Shown one piece after another: positions 12,031 through 24,402 of a stretch of 64,000 nt of DNA. Made by a program: the position numbers and the translations under genes. The stretch is taken from assembly GCA_013398055.1 (NCBI GenBank), contig VZRS01014306.1, positions 253,077 to 317,076 of the forward strand, given 5' to 3'. Below the pieces are notes generated by a model that saw only the letters and a program-made list of their open reading frames with translations, did no database searches and had not been told where the DNA came from. The first letter of the stretch is position 1, and every line of letters starts with the position of its first letter. The DNA is from Ifrita kowaldi. Lineage: Eukaryota > Chordata > Aves > Passeriformes > Cinclosomatidae.

Positions 12031-13249
12031 GATTTACTTCTCATCTCAGATCATTTACCAGCTGTAACATTAGTTTGTTGACAGTTAGTCTTTCAGGACT
12101 TTCATGAATTCTACAATGAAGAATATTTGACTTGTGCATTTGCTATATCTGACCAATACATACTAAGCTGATATCAAGTGTGATTATCATACATGATCAG
12201 GCCAAATTTAAATCAGTTAACTAAGTTTCAGTAGTTCAGCTACTAAGCATTCCTGATGCGGTAATACCTGCTATGTTTCATTATCCCAGGTGAAAAACTA
12301 TGAAGGAGAAAAAAAAAAAGAACAAATTAAATTTGTGCTTCACCAAAAAATGACAGAGCTCTCTGAGCTGCTCCTGACAGATTACTACCTAGCAAATGCA
12401 CATCATAGATCTTTTGCAGAGCCAAGTCACAGCCTAGAAGCTGACGCTGTGACCCAAAGCTCAGATGTCCATGACCTAAAACTGTATTTACCATGTGTTT
12501 ACCCATTGCTTGCTGGAATAAAACACCAACTTTGTTCCTGGGCCTTGTAGAAAAAAAAGCAGAGGAGACTGGGTATCAGTGGCTGCTCCTAAGTCACAGC
12601 TGACTGAAGGATTCGGTGCATTAATTCATCAGTGCTTGTGAAACAAACCAAACAATATCCAAGCAAAGGCCAGGAAAAAATTGTAGCAGTAAGGGACTTG
12701 ACCAGGCCAATATGTTAGAGAAATAGACAAACCTGTTGTCAAAGGCTTCTTTGTATCTTGTTTATTTTTTCCAAACCTGTAACTGCAATATTTGGTGTCT
12801 GGTTTACAATTAATGCAGAAATAACACCACAGAAAGCCTCACAGATTAATCCCACTCTGGCTGCAGGTCCACACTAGAGTTTGATAATGAGAAAACCAAG
12901 GTTTCCAGTGTCAATGGCTGATACTTTTCTATCCCTTCAGCTTTGCTGACCCAGCTGATTTGTGGTGTCTTTTAACAGCAACTCTAGCTGTAATTCAGCT
13001 TAAAAAGAACACCTCTTCATGGAGGGATTTTTAACTGTAGAGTAGGTGGAATCACAATCCACATGCACTGCAACAATTTATGATGTGGTATTATACCTTA
13101 CTTCAATAGTGACTCATTCAGCCTAGAAGGCTAATAGTGATTTGCACCAGCCTTTCCACCTTCATCAGTTCACTGCATAATTTTGCAGTCTTACTCATAG
13201 ATGATATTTTACTTTCTTATCTGGACTGGTAATTGTTTCATATTATATA
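12031..13249. repeat. 1219-bp direct repeat, copy 2 (probable assembly duplicate)
   Basis: Near-identical to 10416-11634, including the 86-codon frame now at 12290-12550, where one Arg codon reads Pro. Bounded on the left by the single N at 12030. Unlike copy 1 it continues past the shared end into 13250-13778. Confidence 0.9.
12290..12550 (+). other. second copy of the uncharacterised 87-codon frame
   Basis: Same frame and acceptor-like context as 10675-10935. The change at 12492 (C instead of G) turns CGA (Arg) into CCA (Pro). It probably represents the other allele of the same locus rather than a paralogue, because the repeat borders coincide with assembly gaps. Confidence 0.25.
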
Positions 13250-13778
13250 CGGGACATTCATGGAAGGTTTAAATTCAATGTCAACACAAGGAATAAATGA
13301 AAACAGAAAAATATGTTATACATAGAGCTTAATCCATGAAAATGTAATTTTTCAAATGGTCTCCAGGTAGAAATAAAGTTTGTTCCTTTTTTTTTACGCT
13401 GCAATCCCAAGGTTGTTTTTGTAGGGGTGGTTTTTTTTCCAAATAAAAATGCTGTCTTTTTTTTCTTAGAAATATTGAGATTTTTTTATCAGTTCTGGTT
13501 TTGACAAGATTGGAAATGGTATCAACTGAAATACTAATTAGATCATGTTAAAATATAATATTACACTTCATGATATGATACGAAAAGCAGATTAAAGTAA
13601 ATTATGAAGCTGAAAGAATTTTGCATTCTTAAATGAAATATCTAACAAAGACCAAGGAAAATATTTCTACACTATTGAGACAAAATGAGAGAGGAAATAA
13701 TCCATTTATTCTTTACCCTTTAGAAACATCATCAAAAGACAGTTTTCAACTGTATCAAAAAGATATTTCCTAAAAAAA
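13250..13778. other. sequence that probably fills the upstream gap
   Basis: AT-rich, T-run-bearing DNA (T tracts near 13388-13397, 13431-13438 and 13457-13464) that follows directly on copy 2 and ends at a single N. It most likely belongs immediately after 11634. No gene features. Confidence 0.6.
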
Positions 13779-13794
13779 NATGTCGGTGGTGGAG

Positions 13795-16700
13795 TCGGAA
13801 GAGTCACTCTACATGATTTTTCCTCCATGTATCACCCTCAGCTTGAGGCAAACTGATTCTCTTACCCAGCACACTTTGTTGAATACTCCAGAGAAAAGTG
13901 CTGTTGTTTTCATTCTTGCATGCTCCAGTAGGACAGATAAGCTTTCACTTTTCATACTGGTCTCATTGATTTTATAAGCACTGTAGAAGTAGAATTTGAT
14001 GCTTGGGCAGTCTAGGGCTCTCCACAGGATTTAAATTGTCCCACCTGCTCTCTTGGTTAGGCCCCTGCATTTCTGTTTCTTCCTTTCACTTTATTACCCT
14101 CTTTGATGTTCCCTAATCTTTGTTGACCTTTTGAGTACTCCCCTGAGGACTGGTGATTCATCTTAGGACCTAATCATTATTTTCTGATGGCTCTCCAGCC
14201 TTCTAAAATGTCCCCTAACTGCTACCAGCTCAAGCATGTACACTTTAAAGCTCTCCTGCTCATCTGTTTTCCTTCTCCATAGAATAGTTCCCCTGCTTAT
14301 TTTTTAGTTTCCCTCTGCCTGTATATATACACATGGGAGAAGGTGTCTATAAAGAGGTGGAGGGCCTGAGGGGATTCTTGGTAAATTGGCTAGTAGTCAG
14401 GAATCTAGGTTTTGGCAGGCAGAAGCCTATGAGAAAGGGCAGGCAAGAGACACAGATGAAGAATGGAATTTATATAAAACAAACAAAAAAACAGGAAAAA
14501 ATAAATGGACATATGTGTTTCTACAAAAACTAGATCAAGATGGGAGAACAGCAACAAAACATAAAGAATGAAACCTCCTCACTGTTAAGCCCTGTTAAAC
14601 TGCAACATTTCAAACCAAAACAAAAAAACACCAGCTAAAATAGCACCAGAAAAATAACACTGTTGAACTACTTTCTACAGTGCAGTACAGACAAACCACT
14701 GGCAAGGGCTATTTGTGCCTTCTTCCACAATACCATAAATACTTTTCAAAGATCAACAACCATCGGGCCACACTGGGCAATTGACTTTTCCCTGCAGGAT
14801 TTTAATTCATGGATAAAATAGAAACAGAAACCAAACCCAGAATAAACAAAAATTCAATAAGTTGAATACAAGAGCTTCCACATATGAAGAGGTTAAAAGG
14901 AGTTACACACAAAACATAACTGACAACCAAGAAAGAGAAGACAAAACACAGCATAATTTACACCTCGTAAAAACATGATCACAAGAAATCCCACTTCCAC
15001 AAGGAAAAGTGAATATCTTATGCTTAAGTGCTATCCTTCGACATGACAGATCTCCAGCAGTACATGCTGTGTAGAAATAAAGCAATGTTTCTCTTGAAAC
15101 GTGTTTCCCTTTGTCTTGATACAGATGTGCCTTTAGGGTAGGGTTCATGTAACTTAAAATTGTGGTTTACCTAATATTGCCATCTAGTGGCACAGTGGTC
15201 AATTCCAAAACAATCCTCTTTGGAAGGAAGGTACTGTTACAGGATTTATACGTTATTGCAAGAAAGAGTTAGCCAAAATACAGAGCTAACAACAGCATAC
15301 AAGAAAACGGAGCTTAGTCTGCAGGACAACACATGCCCCAAATATTCAGTTAATTTTGAGTGCGTGAGCACAAGCCAATGGAATATGGAAGTATTGGAAA
15401 AAGTCACAGACAGGACCTGCCAGTGCCAGCCAAGCAATATGCAAGACACAAACTAACGGCTTCTAGTTGATTTAAAACAAGGAAAATAATAAATGTCCTA
15501 CCAACTACAATATGGTTATTAACATAACGCGGATCACCACCTCCACTAAACCTAACACAAAATGCACAACACTCTTGATGGTTAGGAAGCTCCATCAGAG
15601 AAATATCTGTCCCTCAGCCTGAATACCTGATGAATGGCTTAAGCAGGGAAAGCTTAAAAGCAATGTAAATGTTCCTCAGATCCAGCTTAGGTGTCTCACA
15701 GTTAGTCTGACTTTATCATCCTCCATTCCCTTGTCAGTCATCAAGTAAAAATAATTACTGCCACAGGAAATTTTTCCTACCCTAAATCTGCAGCCAAGGT
15801 AAGCCTGAAGAAACCCATTCGTCTTCAGTGACTATGAAAGGAGCCTAAGGAGATCAGCTTATATTAACACCAACCTAAGCTGATCTCACTGCTGGCAGCC
15901 ATGAGTCAACTCAGGAAAAGCTCAAGAGCAAAATTTACTAACATAGAATTCTACAGGTGCCTAAATGCATAGCCTGAATTCACAAGCATTAAACTTAATA
16001 CTTTGTTCTCAACAGTTAAAGCCTCCCCCTGGATGTTCTCATTTTCAAAAAATGAAATACGCTTTGTAATGCAATGGTGATGCCAAAACTGGAGGAAAGC
16101 CAAGAACCAATAAATTATTTACCTGTTAGGTAGTCACAGGGCAGACAGGACATGCTGTGGGGCTCCTTATGTAAACAACATTTGGTAGATGTAAAAATAA
16201 ACTCTGGTTTTCGTATGCCTGATGTACCCACAAGTTTGGTGATCAGCAAGGAAGGCAAAATTTTGGTCACCCTGAATGCGTACACCTCAGGTAAAATGAA
16301 CTGACAGTAGGTCCTGAGTTCTCTTCACTGACTAGAGAGAGAATGCTTGGTGAGTGCACCAGGTGTAGACATCTGGGCATGTTTGACTCAGTGCCACCTG
16401 GACACCACTAATTGTCCTCATTTGCCTCCAGCTTCCACTTCAGTTATACAGAAGCATTCACAGAAGCAACATTTAGCCACCAGAAAGACTCAGTGAGAAG
16501 ACAAAACACAGAGGGAACTTTTGCCAGAAAGAGAGCATGATTAGTGATTGTATTGGAAGATACAAAGATTGAAGATTCTGAGGTTAAGTCAGTAAGGAAA
16601 GGGAAAATATTCTGATTTGGTTTAAATAATGGGAATGTGGAGAAGATGTAATTTTTAGACACTTTTGCTTCATTTTAGGTTATGAGTCCATACATATAAT

Positions 16701-17699
16701 ACAACTTGAAATGTCAGCTAGTAAGTCACATGTAAATTGATTATTAGCCAGTATTTTGTATTTCAAGTTTTCAATCAAAAGCTGTCAGACTAATTTCCAA
16801 ACCATAATATGATCCTGAAAGATTTTTATCAGCACTGGAAGGAAGTCTGTCTGTAGAAAAGGTGTTTGGCATACCACAAACTGCTTGGAATCTGACAGAA
16901 TGAGGGCTATAAAACCCCTTATACACCCCACTTTAAAAGGTCACAAGGGAAGATAAATGTTTGCAGTAGTTCATGCAAAAAAATCCTTCTAAACCAGTAT
17001 CTTCTGTCCAACAACAGGAAAAAGAATGGATTTACAACAGAGTTAAGGAGGGAGCAGCAATTTATCTCCCAGAGTACTCAGCCACCTTCCAGAGCTCTGC
17101 AGCTTAGGGCCTTCTTGAATCACGGTTATTTGGCAGTCCCTTCTGAATTTCCCTTCCACGAACCACAGGATGAAGAGGCATCCACTTCCTGTTACAGTAG
17201 AACTTGTAATACAGAACTCCAATCACAAACCCAAATCCACCTACTTGCAAAATCACAGCCTAGTGAAAAGAATGAGTGCTCTGTAATCATAGAACTTGAT
17301 AAAACTGGAAAAGCACAACTTTTCACCATTTGGGTGTGTTACACCGCTATCTATCTTCCTAGTTTATAACAGTATGATGGATTCACACAGAATCAGTGCT
17401 TTGATTTTCCTGTCCTCTATGATATTTTGGGAAACCTTTTTCCTCAAAAAAAAAAAAACCCTTATAAAAATTTTGTCTAAATATTATTATATGTTTTTTA
17501 ACAGCTTTCTGCATCTTGAGAAAGACTTTATGTGAAATAGTTTTTCTTGACGTAGAATTATACTCAAGAATTATATTCAAGGTGGCATCACTTGAATCAC
17601 ATCACTTCTATCTCTGCACTCAAGAGAAACATTTTTTCCTGAGAAAACTTTTCAAAAATATCTAGAAAAAGCATAATGAAATATTTTGTGTTAATGGTT
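13795..17699. other. non-genic stretch, nothing recognised
   Basis: Short open frames only (largest about 90 codons at 15187-15456), with no recognisable product or convincing paired splice sites. No CR1 or LTR signature noticed. Confidence 0.5.
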
Positions 17700-17739
17700 G
17701 CACATGATGGCGAAAGCACAACCTAGGGTGAAGAATAGA

Positions 17740-19160
17740 GGAAGGTGTTAAGTTTCAGGATTTGGGTATATACTTTGAGGTTATGGACTAGTAAAAGACA
17801 CTGGGCTAAGAATTAGAGGTAGGGCTGAGGGCTTTACAAGAGCACTGGGATTGTGCTTGGCCCTAGGGTGAGGGCTGAAGAAAGGGGCTGCCTCCATCTC
17901 TCTTCCACACACATCTCCATCTCTTCTCACTGCTCTGCTGGCTGAGCTCCCTCCTGCCCAGCCTCCATCTCATGGACAGTCAGCTGCTCTTACAGAGGGC
18001 CTCTCACAGTAAACAACTAAGTGCTTTCCCTCTAATGTGCGTCTCCCTCTCCTATCCCATGACCTCCCTGCTCCCCTGACTCTATAAGGGACTTTGGTAG
18101 GACAGAGGGTTAGTGGTTGGATTTGGGGGCTGGTTTTTGTGTTCATGATGGCCTGTAGGGTTGACCTGTGTGGGAGGAGGTCATGGACTGTGCTGTGCCA
18201 GACTCAGCCTGTGCCAGCTCCACAGTGCATGCACTATATGACAGAATCAGAGGAGCTTCTGGAGCCTCTGCAAAGAGAGGTTAGTTAGTAAATGCTGAGG
18301 CAAAGGGACAAGGAAAGAGACAATTATGCTACAGCAGAAGACACAAGAGAAAATGACAGAGAAGTGCAGAAAAGAAGGAAAAATGCCCAAAAATAGCAGC
18401 CTGAGTGCTGAAGAGCAGCGTGAGCAAGGGCTGTAGACAAATATCGGACTGGACAGGGACAGAGAGAAGAATCAGGAGGAGGTGTGACTCTAAAGGGACT
18501 GTGGTTAGTGGAGGAAACTATGTTGGACCAGTTAAGAAATGAGGAGCATGAAGATAAAAGCAACTGATACACACCAACCCCAGTCTCCTACATCACCCAA
18601 AGGATCTGAGCATAACACACAGCAAATGGATTAGAGGCATGAAAGGGGGGAGCAGAGCTGCCCAGAGGGTAGCCAAGGCATTTTCCCTGCATGTTGGGGT
18701 TTTTTTGTTTGTTTTCGGGTTTGGGGGTTTTTGGTTTCTGTTTTGGGGTTTGGGTTTTTTTGGGTTTTCTTTTTTTGTGATGGGGGGTAGTTAATACCAG
18801 GATCAGTAATGAAAAATTTTGTCAATTGGCAGTAAATTACACTAATTCAAACTTCCTGACAGGAGCCTGGGGTTTTTCCCCATCACATTTGCTTCATAAC
18901 CTCACAAACCCTGCTCTCCTGGTGGGCCAAACACATGTGAGCTAAGATTAAGAAAGGACTCTTGGACTTCAGGCTTAGAGTGATGGCCTGAAGACCTTGG
19001 TTTAGGGTGACTAGGGCTTCAGGCATCTCATTGGGATTTCTGATTAGGGGCTTGCATCCAGGCCAGGGCTGGGCATTGAATTCATCTTTGAGGCTTTGGA
19101 TTTAGCCTTTGGGATTCAGGAAAGGCTTCAGGTGATTGTTCTGGGCCTGGTTAAGGTACC
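17740..19160. repeat. two degenerate TTAGGG-flavoured G-rich blocks flanking a pyrimidine-rich segment
   Basis: Blocks at about 17740-17885 and 18940-19160 contain scattered variants such as CCTAGGGTGAGGGCT, TTTAGGGTGACTAGGGCTT and ATTAGGGGCTTG, in a loosely repeating arrangement. Between them, about 17885-18080 is CT-rich and ends in TCTATAAGGG. Possible readings are a decayed minisatellite, an old LTR element or degenerate interstitial telomere-like DNA. I cannot choose among them. Confidence 0.3.
18694..18788 (+). repeat. GT-rich low-complexity tract, G-quadruplex capable
   Basis: About 95 bp made almost only of G and T, with G-runs of 3-6 (for example GGGTTTGGGGG and GGGGTTTGGG) separated by T-runs. 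Six runs of three or more G occur within about 70 bp, so an intramolecular G-quadruplex is possible. No function inferred. Confidence 0.7.
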
Positions 19161-21161
19161 TGGTAAGCAGGTAAAGTATGGACCAGCTTTTTATTGTTTA
19201 GTGTATGTTAGAGAAACTACTTTTCTCTGTCAGTCTTATTTTGGCTGTGTTATACCGAGTAATTTTTCAATTTTCTGTTTGTGATTTTGGTTCAATCTTA
19301 ATTTCATTTAGTATGTTTATACTAGTTTAATTTGTTTCCTTTATTCTTTTGATAGTCTGTTTATACTCTTCCTTGAAGTTGGTGAATTGTTGAAAAGTTC
19401 TACTATCTCATAGCTGAAAGCAGGAGCCAGGACGTATTGCCTGTGAAGCTAATTAAAACCTGATATGGCAAATGAAACTAGGGATGGTGCACACAAACTG
19501 CATTTCTTGCTTGTTGCCAGCAAAGGGAGCTGTTAAGCCCTACAAACTGCTATATCCCAGTGACTAGTGGGAAACAGGAACCTGAACTTGAGTATTATCA
19601 CTGCAATGAATTTGTCCAATTAGCTTGTCTACTGCCTGGGCTTCTCCCGTTTATACATAAAATATTTTTTCCCCATAATGGTTTATCCCACAGTTCTTCA
19701 CATACGTCACTGATAAAGGCTGAAACTCCTTGCACAAGAAGACAAAACCTCCCTGTGGAAATTTCCTAACTTTCAATCACATAGTTGCAATAACTGAATA
19801 AAAGGAAGATGAAAAACCTTTGGGCGATATCACATTCCGATTAGGTGTCTGTCTTTATCCTTTTGTGTCACATTTGCATTGTGACTAATAAACTTTTGCT
19901 CTTCAGTAATAACTGCATTTTATCTCCTTGAGGCAGTGATTAAATCCTTCTGTTTTCACAAAATCGCTACAATACCCATACTGCAACACACTTGTTGCAT
20001 GAAGGTTAGGGTTGATAAATCATTAAATATTCTTTTTTGATTTTTCAATCAACTCATGTGTACTTAACAAAGAATACAAAGTTCCTTTTTAACCCCTTAA
20101 AAAAAATCCAAAAGACAGAAGATAGAAGTAGATGTCTATAAAAAGTAAAGATCACTCATCACTTAAGCTTGAACTGTCTGTTTTAACATTGCCAAGACTA
20201 AGGAAAAATAAGCTTTGCTATGTAGTGCTGTCTGTTGGCACATATTAATAGCATTATAGATGATCTAGTATTTATTCAGCATATGCTCTAAGTGTAATTG
20301 AGCATTACAAAACAATACACAAGATCTTTGTTCATTCTGTAACTATGACTTAGGGACTACATTTGTATGACAGAAGCAAAAATGTGCAAAGCATTTTGGA
20401 GTGACAAACCAGTAAATTGTATGTTGTCAGATGGCAATAGAGCAGCAAGAGGAGAACCACTCAGACTGAAACACAAGCAATTTGCTTGTTGTTTAAGTAC
20501 TTGAGGTGCAAGCTGGATGCACGGGTCTGAATGGCAAAACAGGGATTACTGCCCCAGAGTTGTTTTGTGAAAACCTGTCAAAAAGACATGTGGACACAGA
20601 ACTAGAATAATTCAGTCATCTCGTTGTTTTGAGTGAGTACTCTTTTTTCCAGCTGAAGCTATTAATTACAATTTAAGATGATTTAATATTCCATTATAAA
20701 TTAGATGAAAGAAAGAATTACCTATTCTTTCCATTAAGAGCTCAGCTCCTGACTTTGCCCTCAGTTCTTATTTTGAGCTCATTCCAAGAGGTAGGACCAT
20801 TCAACTAAAACTAGTGTGAAGAAAGATTAGTGGTACTGCACCGTGTAGCTTCACTCTCAGCTCCTGGCGTACGTGTGAAACAGATCATTTAAAAGGAGCT
20901 TACTTCCACACAAATTAACATAGGATTTTGCTTCTTTCAGGTAGGATCTTCTCTTAAAAGAAAAGTTAGAGGCCATAGTAGGCACATTTGCAGTTATCAT
21001 GACTGAAAGAGTGTATGCAGCTACTAGACTGAATCTAGTTAGCTAATTCAGAATTATCACATTCCTCTCCTTCAGTTCATTAATATACTGTCCTCTATTC
21101 TTTTGGGTGAAGCAACCCAGGCTCCTGAGTTTTATATTGTTTGACTGATTTTATATCTTTT
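19161..21161. other. non-genic stretch, nothing recognised
   Basis: AT-rich unique-looking DNA without recognised repeats, RNA genes or exons. Confidence 0.5.
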
Positions 21162-21230
21162 ATGGTTGGACTTGATGATCTCAAGAGTCTTTTTCAACGT
21201 AAGTGATCATGTGATACTATGACTCTATGA
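21162..21230 (+). mobile_element. CR1 LINE 3' tip (truncated)
   Basis: GGTTGGACTTGATGATCTCA followed by a diverged GTCTTTTTCAAC and a terminal CTATGACTCTATGA. This is the characteristic 3' end of avian CR1, whose short octamer repeats replace a poly(A) tail. Severe 5' truncation is typical of the family. The divergence indicates an old insertion. Confidence 0.8.
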
Positions 21231-23199
21231 ACGTTGCTTTTAAAAATGTCTTAATTGTTTCCTCTTTTCTTACATGTGTATACCCCTGTATAACCTGCCT
21301 TTTCATCTCAATATGCCTGTAACAACATAAATGTGGAAACAGCATATGAGAATTTAGAAAGCCCATGACTAAACAATTGTGTCTTATTTCAGTCAACTGC
21401 AGTGAAGAGAAGAGACACTGCATGACAATACCTCAGTTAGTCCAGGCTATGCTTCTTGAAAAAACATCTCCTTGCTCATGCCACAAATGCCTCAAGAATA
21501 GGTTGGTATTTTTCACCTTTCCCAAGTTGCTAGATATACGTGCACCAATTCTATGTCTCACAATATTTCATCAAGAGAAAAGGCACAATGTGACTCTGGG
21601 GCACCACAATCTGGAAAAAAACAGGAACCTGGACATCATGAAACCAGAACAGCACTGGTTGGCGGAAAAGTTTTCCAAAAACAAACATCCTTTCAATCAC
21701 GAAAAGATCTAGGGGTTATTGGCCTCTGTTGATATGAAAATCTCTAAGAGGAAGAAAAAGCCCTTTTGAAGAGACAGAAGTCTTTGAGAAAGGTCCTCCA
21801 CCCTAAGTAAGCAGATATGGACTTTATCATGTTTCCAGAAAATCTCTACTTCTATGAATTAGCCAAGTAAAAATTGTATTCACAAGTATGTGGTTTCTGA
21901 GCCCCAGTGCAGAAGTAATAACAAAGCCAAAGCTGTACACAAAACACCTTAGATTATCAATTCTGAACTACATATATATTATTGAGAACAAGTGAATACA
22001 TTTCATCTTCAGTGGAGGTGCACTTCAAAAATATCTGCTAAAGCTTTGGACTCATTTAAAGCAACTGAAGAAAAAATTGCTTTCATTAGAAACTGAAATA
22101 TATGCATAGAGCTGAGGGGAAATTTTTAGATTCTGTTTTTCTTTTCCTCACATGAGGGACAAATTAAAGGCAAAGGTAATGTGCCACAAGGAAAAATCAT
22201 AGGTTGTTACTTTAATGTGGCCAAAAATATGGTACCTGTGTTGTTACTATCCAATCTAAGTAAATAGACATATTCAGAGAATGGAGATCATCAATAATTA
22301 GGCAAAACTCACTTCTGTGACTTGCTAGGCTATGGAAAATTCCATCCAGTGAGTTCATGGGAAAATTTGAAGCAATAAAAAGGATGATAAAGAATAGCAA
22401 TGGGAACATCAAAGTGAAAGATATTCCTAGATAATCAAGTCTTTTCCTCTCCTACTATAGGAAGCAAGATTGTTATTTATTTTCTATAAAATGCAGCACC
22501 TTTCATCTTCAAGCCATTCAGCTTTTCTAATTTATTTTTTTTTACAAATAATTTCTTCCCTGTCTGATAAAAATCTTCTAATTTCTAGTCTTAAATTACT
22601 CATAGCCAGTCTATATTTTTTTATTGAACTTACATGCCAGGCATGTAAATATTTCTTCTCTTCAGCTCCCATTTTACTATCAGAAGCATTATCTTCTCTC
22701 AGCTCTCATTTCATTAAGCAGAAAGAACCATGTCTTGCTGGTCCCACTCTGCCGAAGAACCTACACACTATATTTGCATTTCTTCTGCCTTGATTTAATT
22801 TTTCTTGAATATGGATGATCCAAATGATGTGCAATATTTCAATCACTGATAAAATTTTAAAGCAGTGTTATCTCTTCTACATCCTCCACTTAGGCACTGG
22901 AGTGTTTAATAGAGCTGTCAGGGTAATTCAGATTCCCCAAGAGTGGCAGGATGGTTCAGAAGATTTATATAGGCATGTAGGCTCTATAAACAACTAAGAA
23001 AGAGGAATTCTTTTGAAAGCTGAATGCCTGTGTCTCTCACTGTGAACAGCGTGGTGGCTTGGTCCACCAGGGATGAGAGCAGAGACCTCTCATGCAATAA
23101 GACCCCACGGACTCTCTGAATTCTCTGTTTGCTTTTTAGAAACCATAAAATTTTCACCTTTGCTAATTTTTTCCTGTGAGACGAACATGCATGGATTTT
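21231..23199. other. non-genic stretch, nothing recognised
   Basis: Holds open frames of up to about 115 codons (21365-21712) whose products are not recognisable and which lack splice or promoter support. No repeat family noticed. Confidence 0.5.
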
Positions 23200-23605
23200 C
23201 CTGGAGTACTGTGTTGCTGTGCCTGGGTCAGGACTCCCCAGGACAAGAGAGATACAGGCCTGCTAAGGACTCCTGAGGTGTTGGAGGGGCTAGACCATCT
23301 CTTCTGGGAGGACAGACTGAGGGAGCCGGGACTGTTCAGCCTGAGGAAGAGACATCTTGGGGTGATTTCACCAATGTATATAAATACCTGAGGGGAAGGT
23401 ACAAAGAAGATGAAGCCAGGCTCTTAGTGGTGCCCAGAACCAGAGGCAGTGGGCACAGATCAAAACACTAAACAGGCAGCACTTTCCTTACTTTCAAGGG
23501 TCACTGAGCACTGGAACAGATTGCCCATGTTGTCCTGGGCAGGGGAAGCTGGACCAGATGATCCCCAGAAGTCAGTTCCAGCCTCGGCAATTCTGTGATT
23601 CTGTG
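23200..23605 (+). mobile_element. CR1 LINE 3' fragment
   Basis: Starts near CCTGGAGTACTGTGT, runs through CTTCTGGGAGGACAGACTGA, TTCAGCCTGAGGAAGAG and GAGCACTGGAACAGATTGCCC, and ends in ATTCTGTGATTCTGTG, the octamer-type CR1 terminus. It covers the last part of the ORF2 region plus the 3' UTR, with internal deletions. Its terminal octamer is ATTCTGTG, unlike the CTCTATGA-type end at 21.2 kb, so it probably belongs to a different subfamily. It encodes nothing intact. Confidence 0.9.
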
Positions 23606-24290
23606 CCCAGAGGACATCAAACCACCTCTTTTCACAGCAGCCCAGGTGCTGAAACTTAGCCTCAAAAAGGAGATGAGGGCTCTGGGTCAGCACAACAGGG
23701 ATACCTTTCCATATTCAATTTGCAAGGATAGCATTGCCAGCATTTCTAGAAGTATCATGTCTGTGGAGGTACTATTTTTCCTAAAATATCAAAATATCTG
23801 ATCAATTACATCATTATTGTCTTCCCTACAGGCATGTGTCTTTCATTCTTCCTGAAATTTGAGATCTGGTTAACAGTTATCTGTTCCTTTTCTTATAAGG
23901 CATTAAAACATTTTCAATTTATTATTTGGTTTTTTGTTTGTTTTCAATACAAAACACTTCTCCTTGTTCCTTCTGTTAAAAGGCACTTTTCTACCTCATT
24001 TTGTTTAGAAATGCATTCTCTTTTGCATGAATTCTAGGAATATCAGAGTCTTCATGTTTTGAAGTGAGCGCTCCTTTTTCAGTGCTACAAGATCTCACGC
24101 AATAGAAATGGACCAATATTGATCCTCAGAGCAATAGAGCTGAGTCTGCCAGACTCAGATACTTTAAGGCTGTATTTTCATCCTGAATATATGAAGCATA
24201 GGTATTTTAATTAAATAAAACCAACAATTTGAGGCACCAACAAGCCATAGATATGAATTTCGTCTTCTCCTTTTGTCCTAGATGACTGAC
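23606..24290. other. non-genic stretch, nothing recognised
   Basis: Unique-looking AT-rich DNA between a CR1 and an A-rich tract. Confidence 0.5.
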
Positions 24291-24402
24291 CAAAAAAAAC
24301 AAACAAAAAAACAAACAAACAAACAAAAAAAAAAAAAAAAAAAAAAACCAAAAAAAAAACAAACAAACAAAAAAAACAAGGAAAAAAAAACCAAAAAATG
24401 CA
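24291..24402 (+). repeat. A-rich / (AAAC)n low-complexity tract
   Basis: About 110 bp of A-runs interspersed with AAAC units. On the minus strand it reads as T-rich with GTTT units and gives a spurious Phe-rich frame. No gene is implied. Confidence 0.9.
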
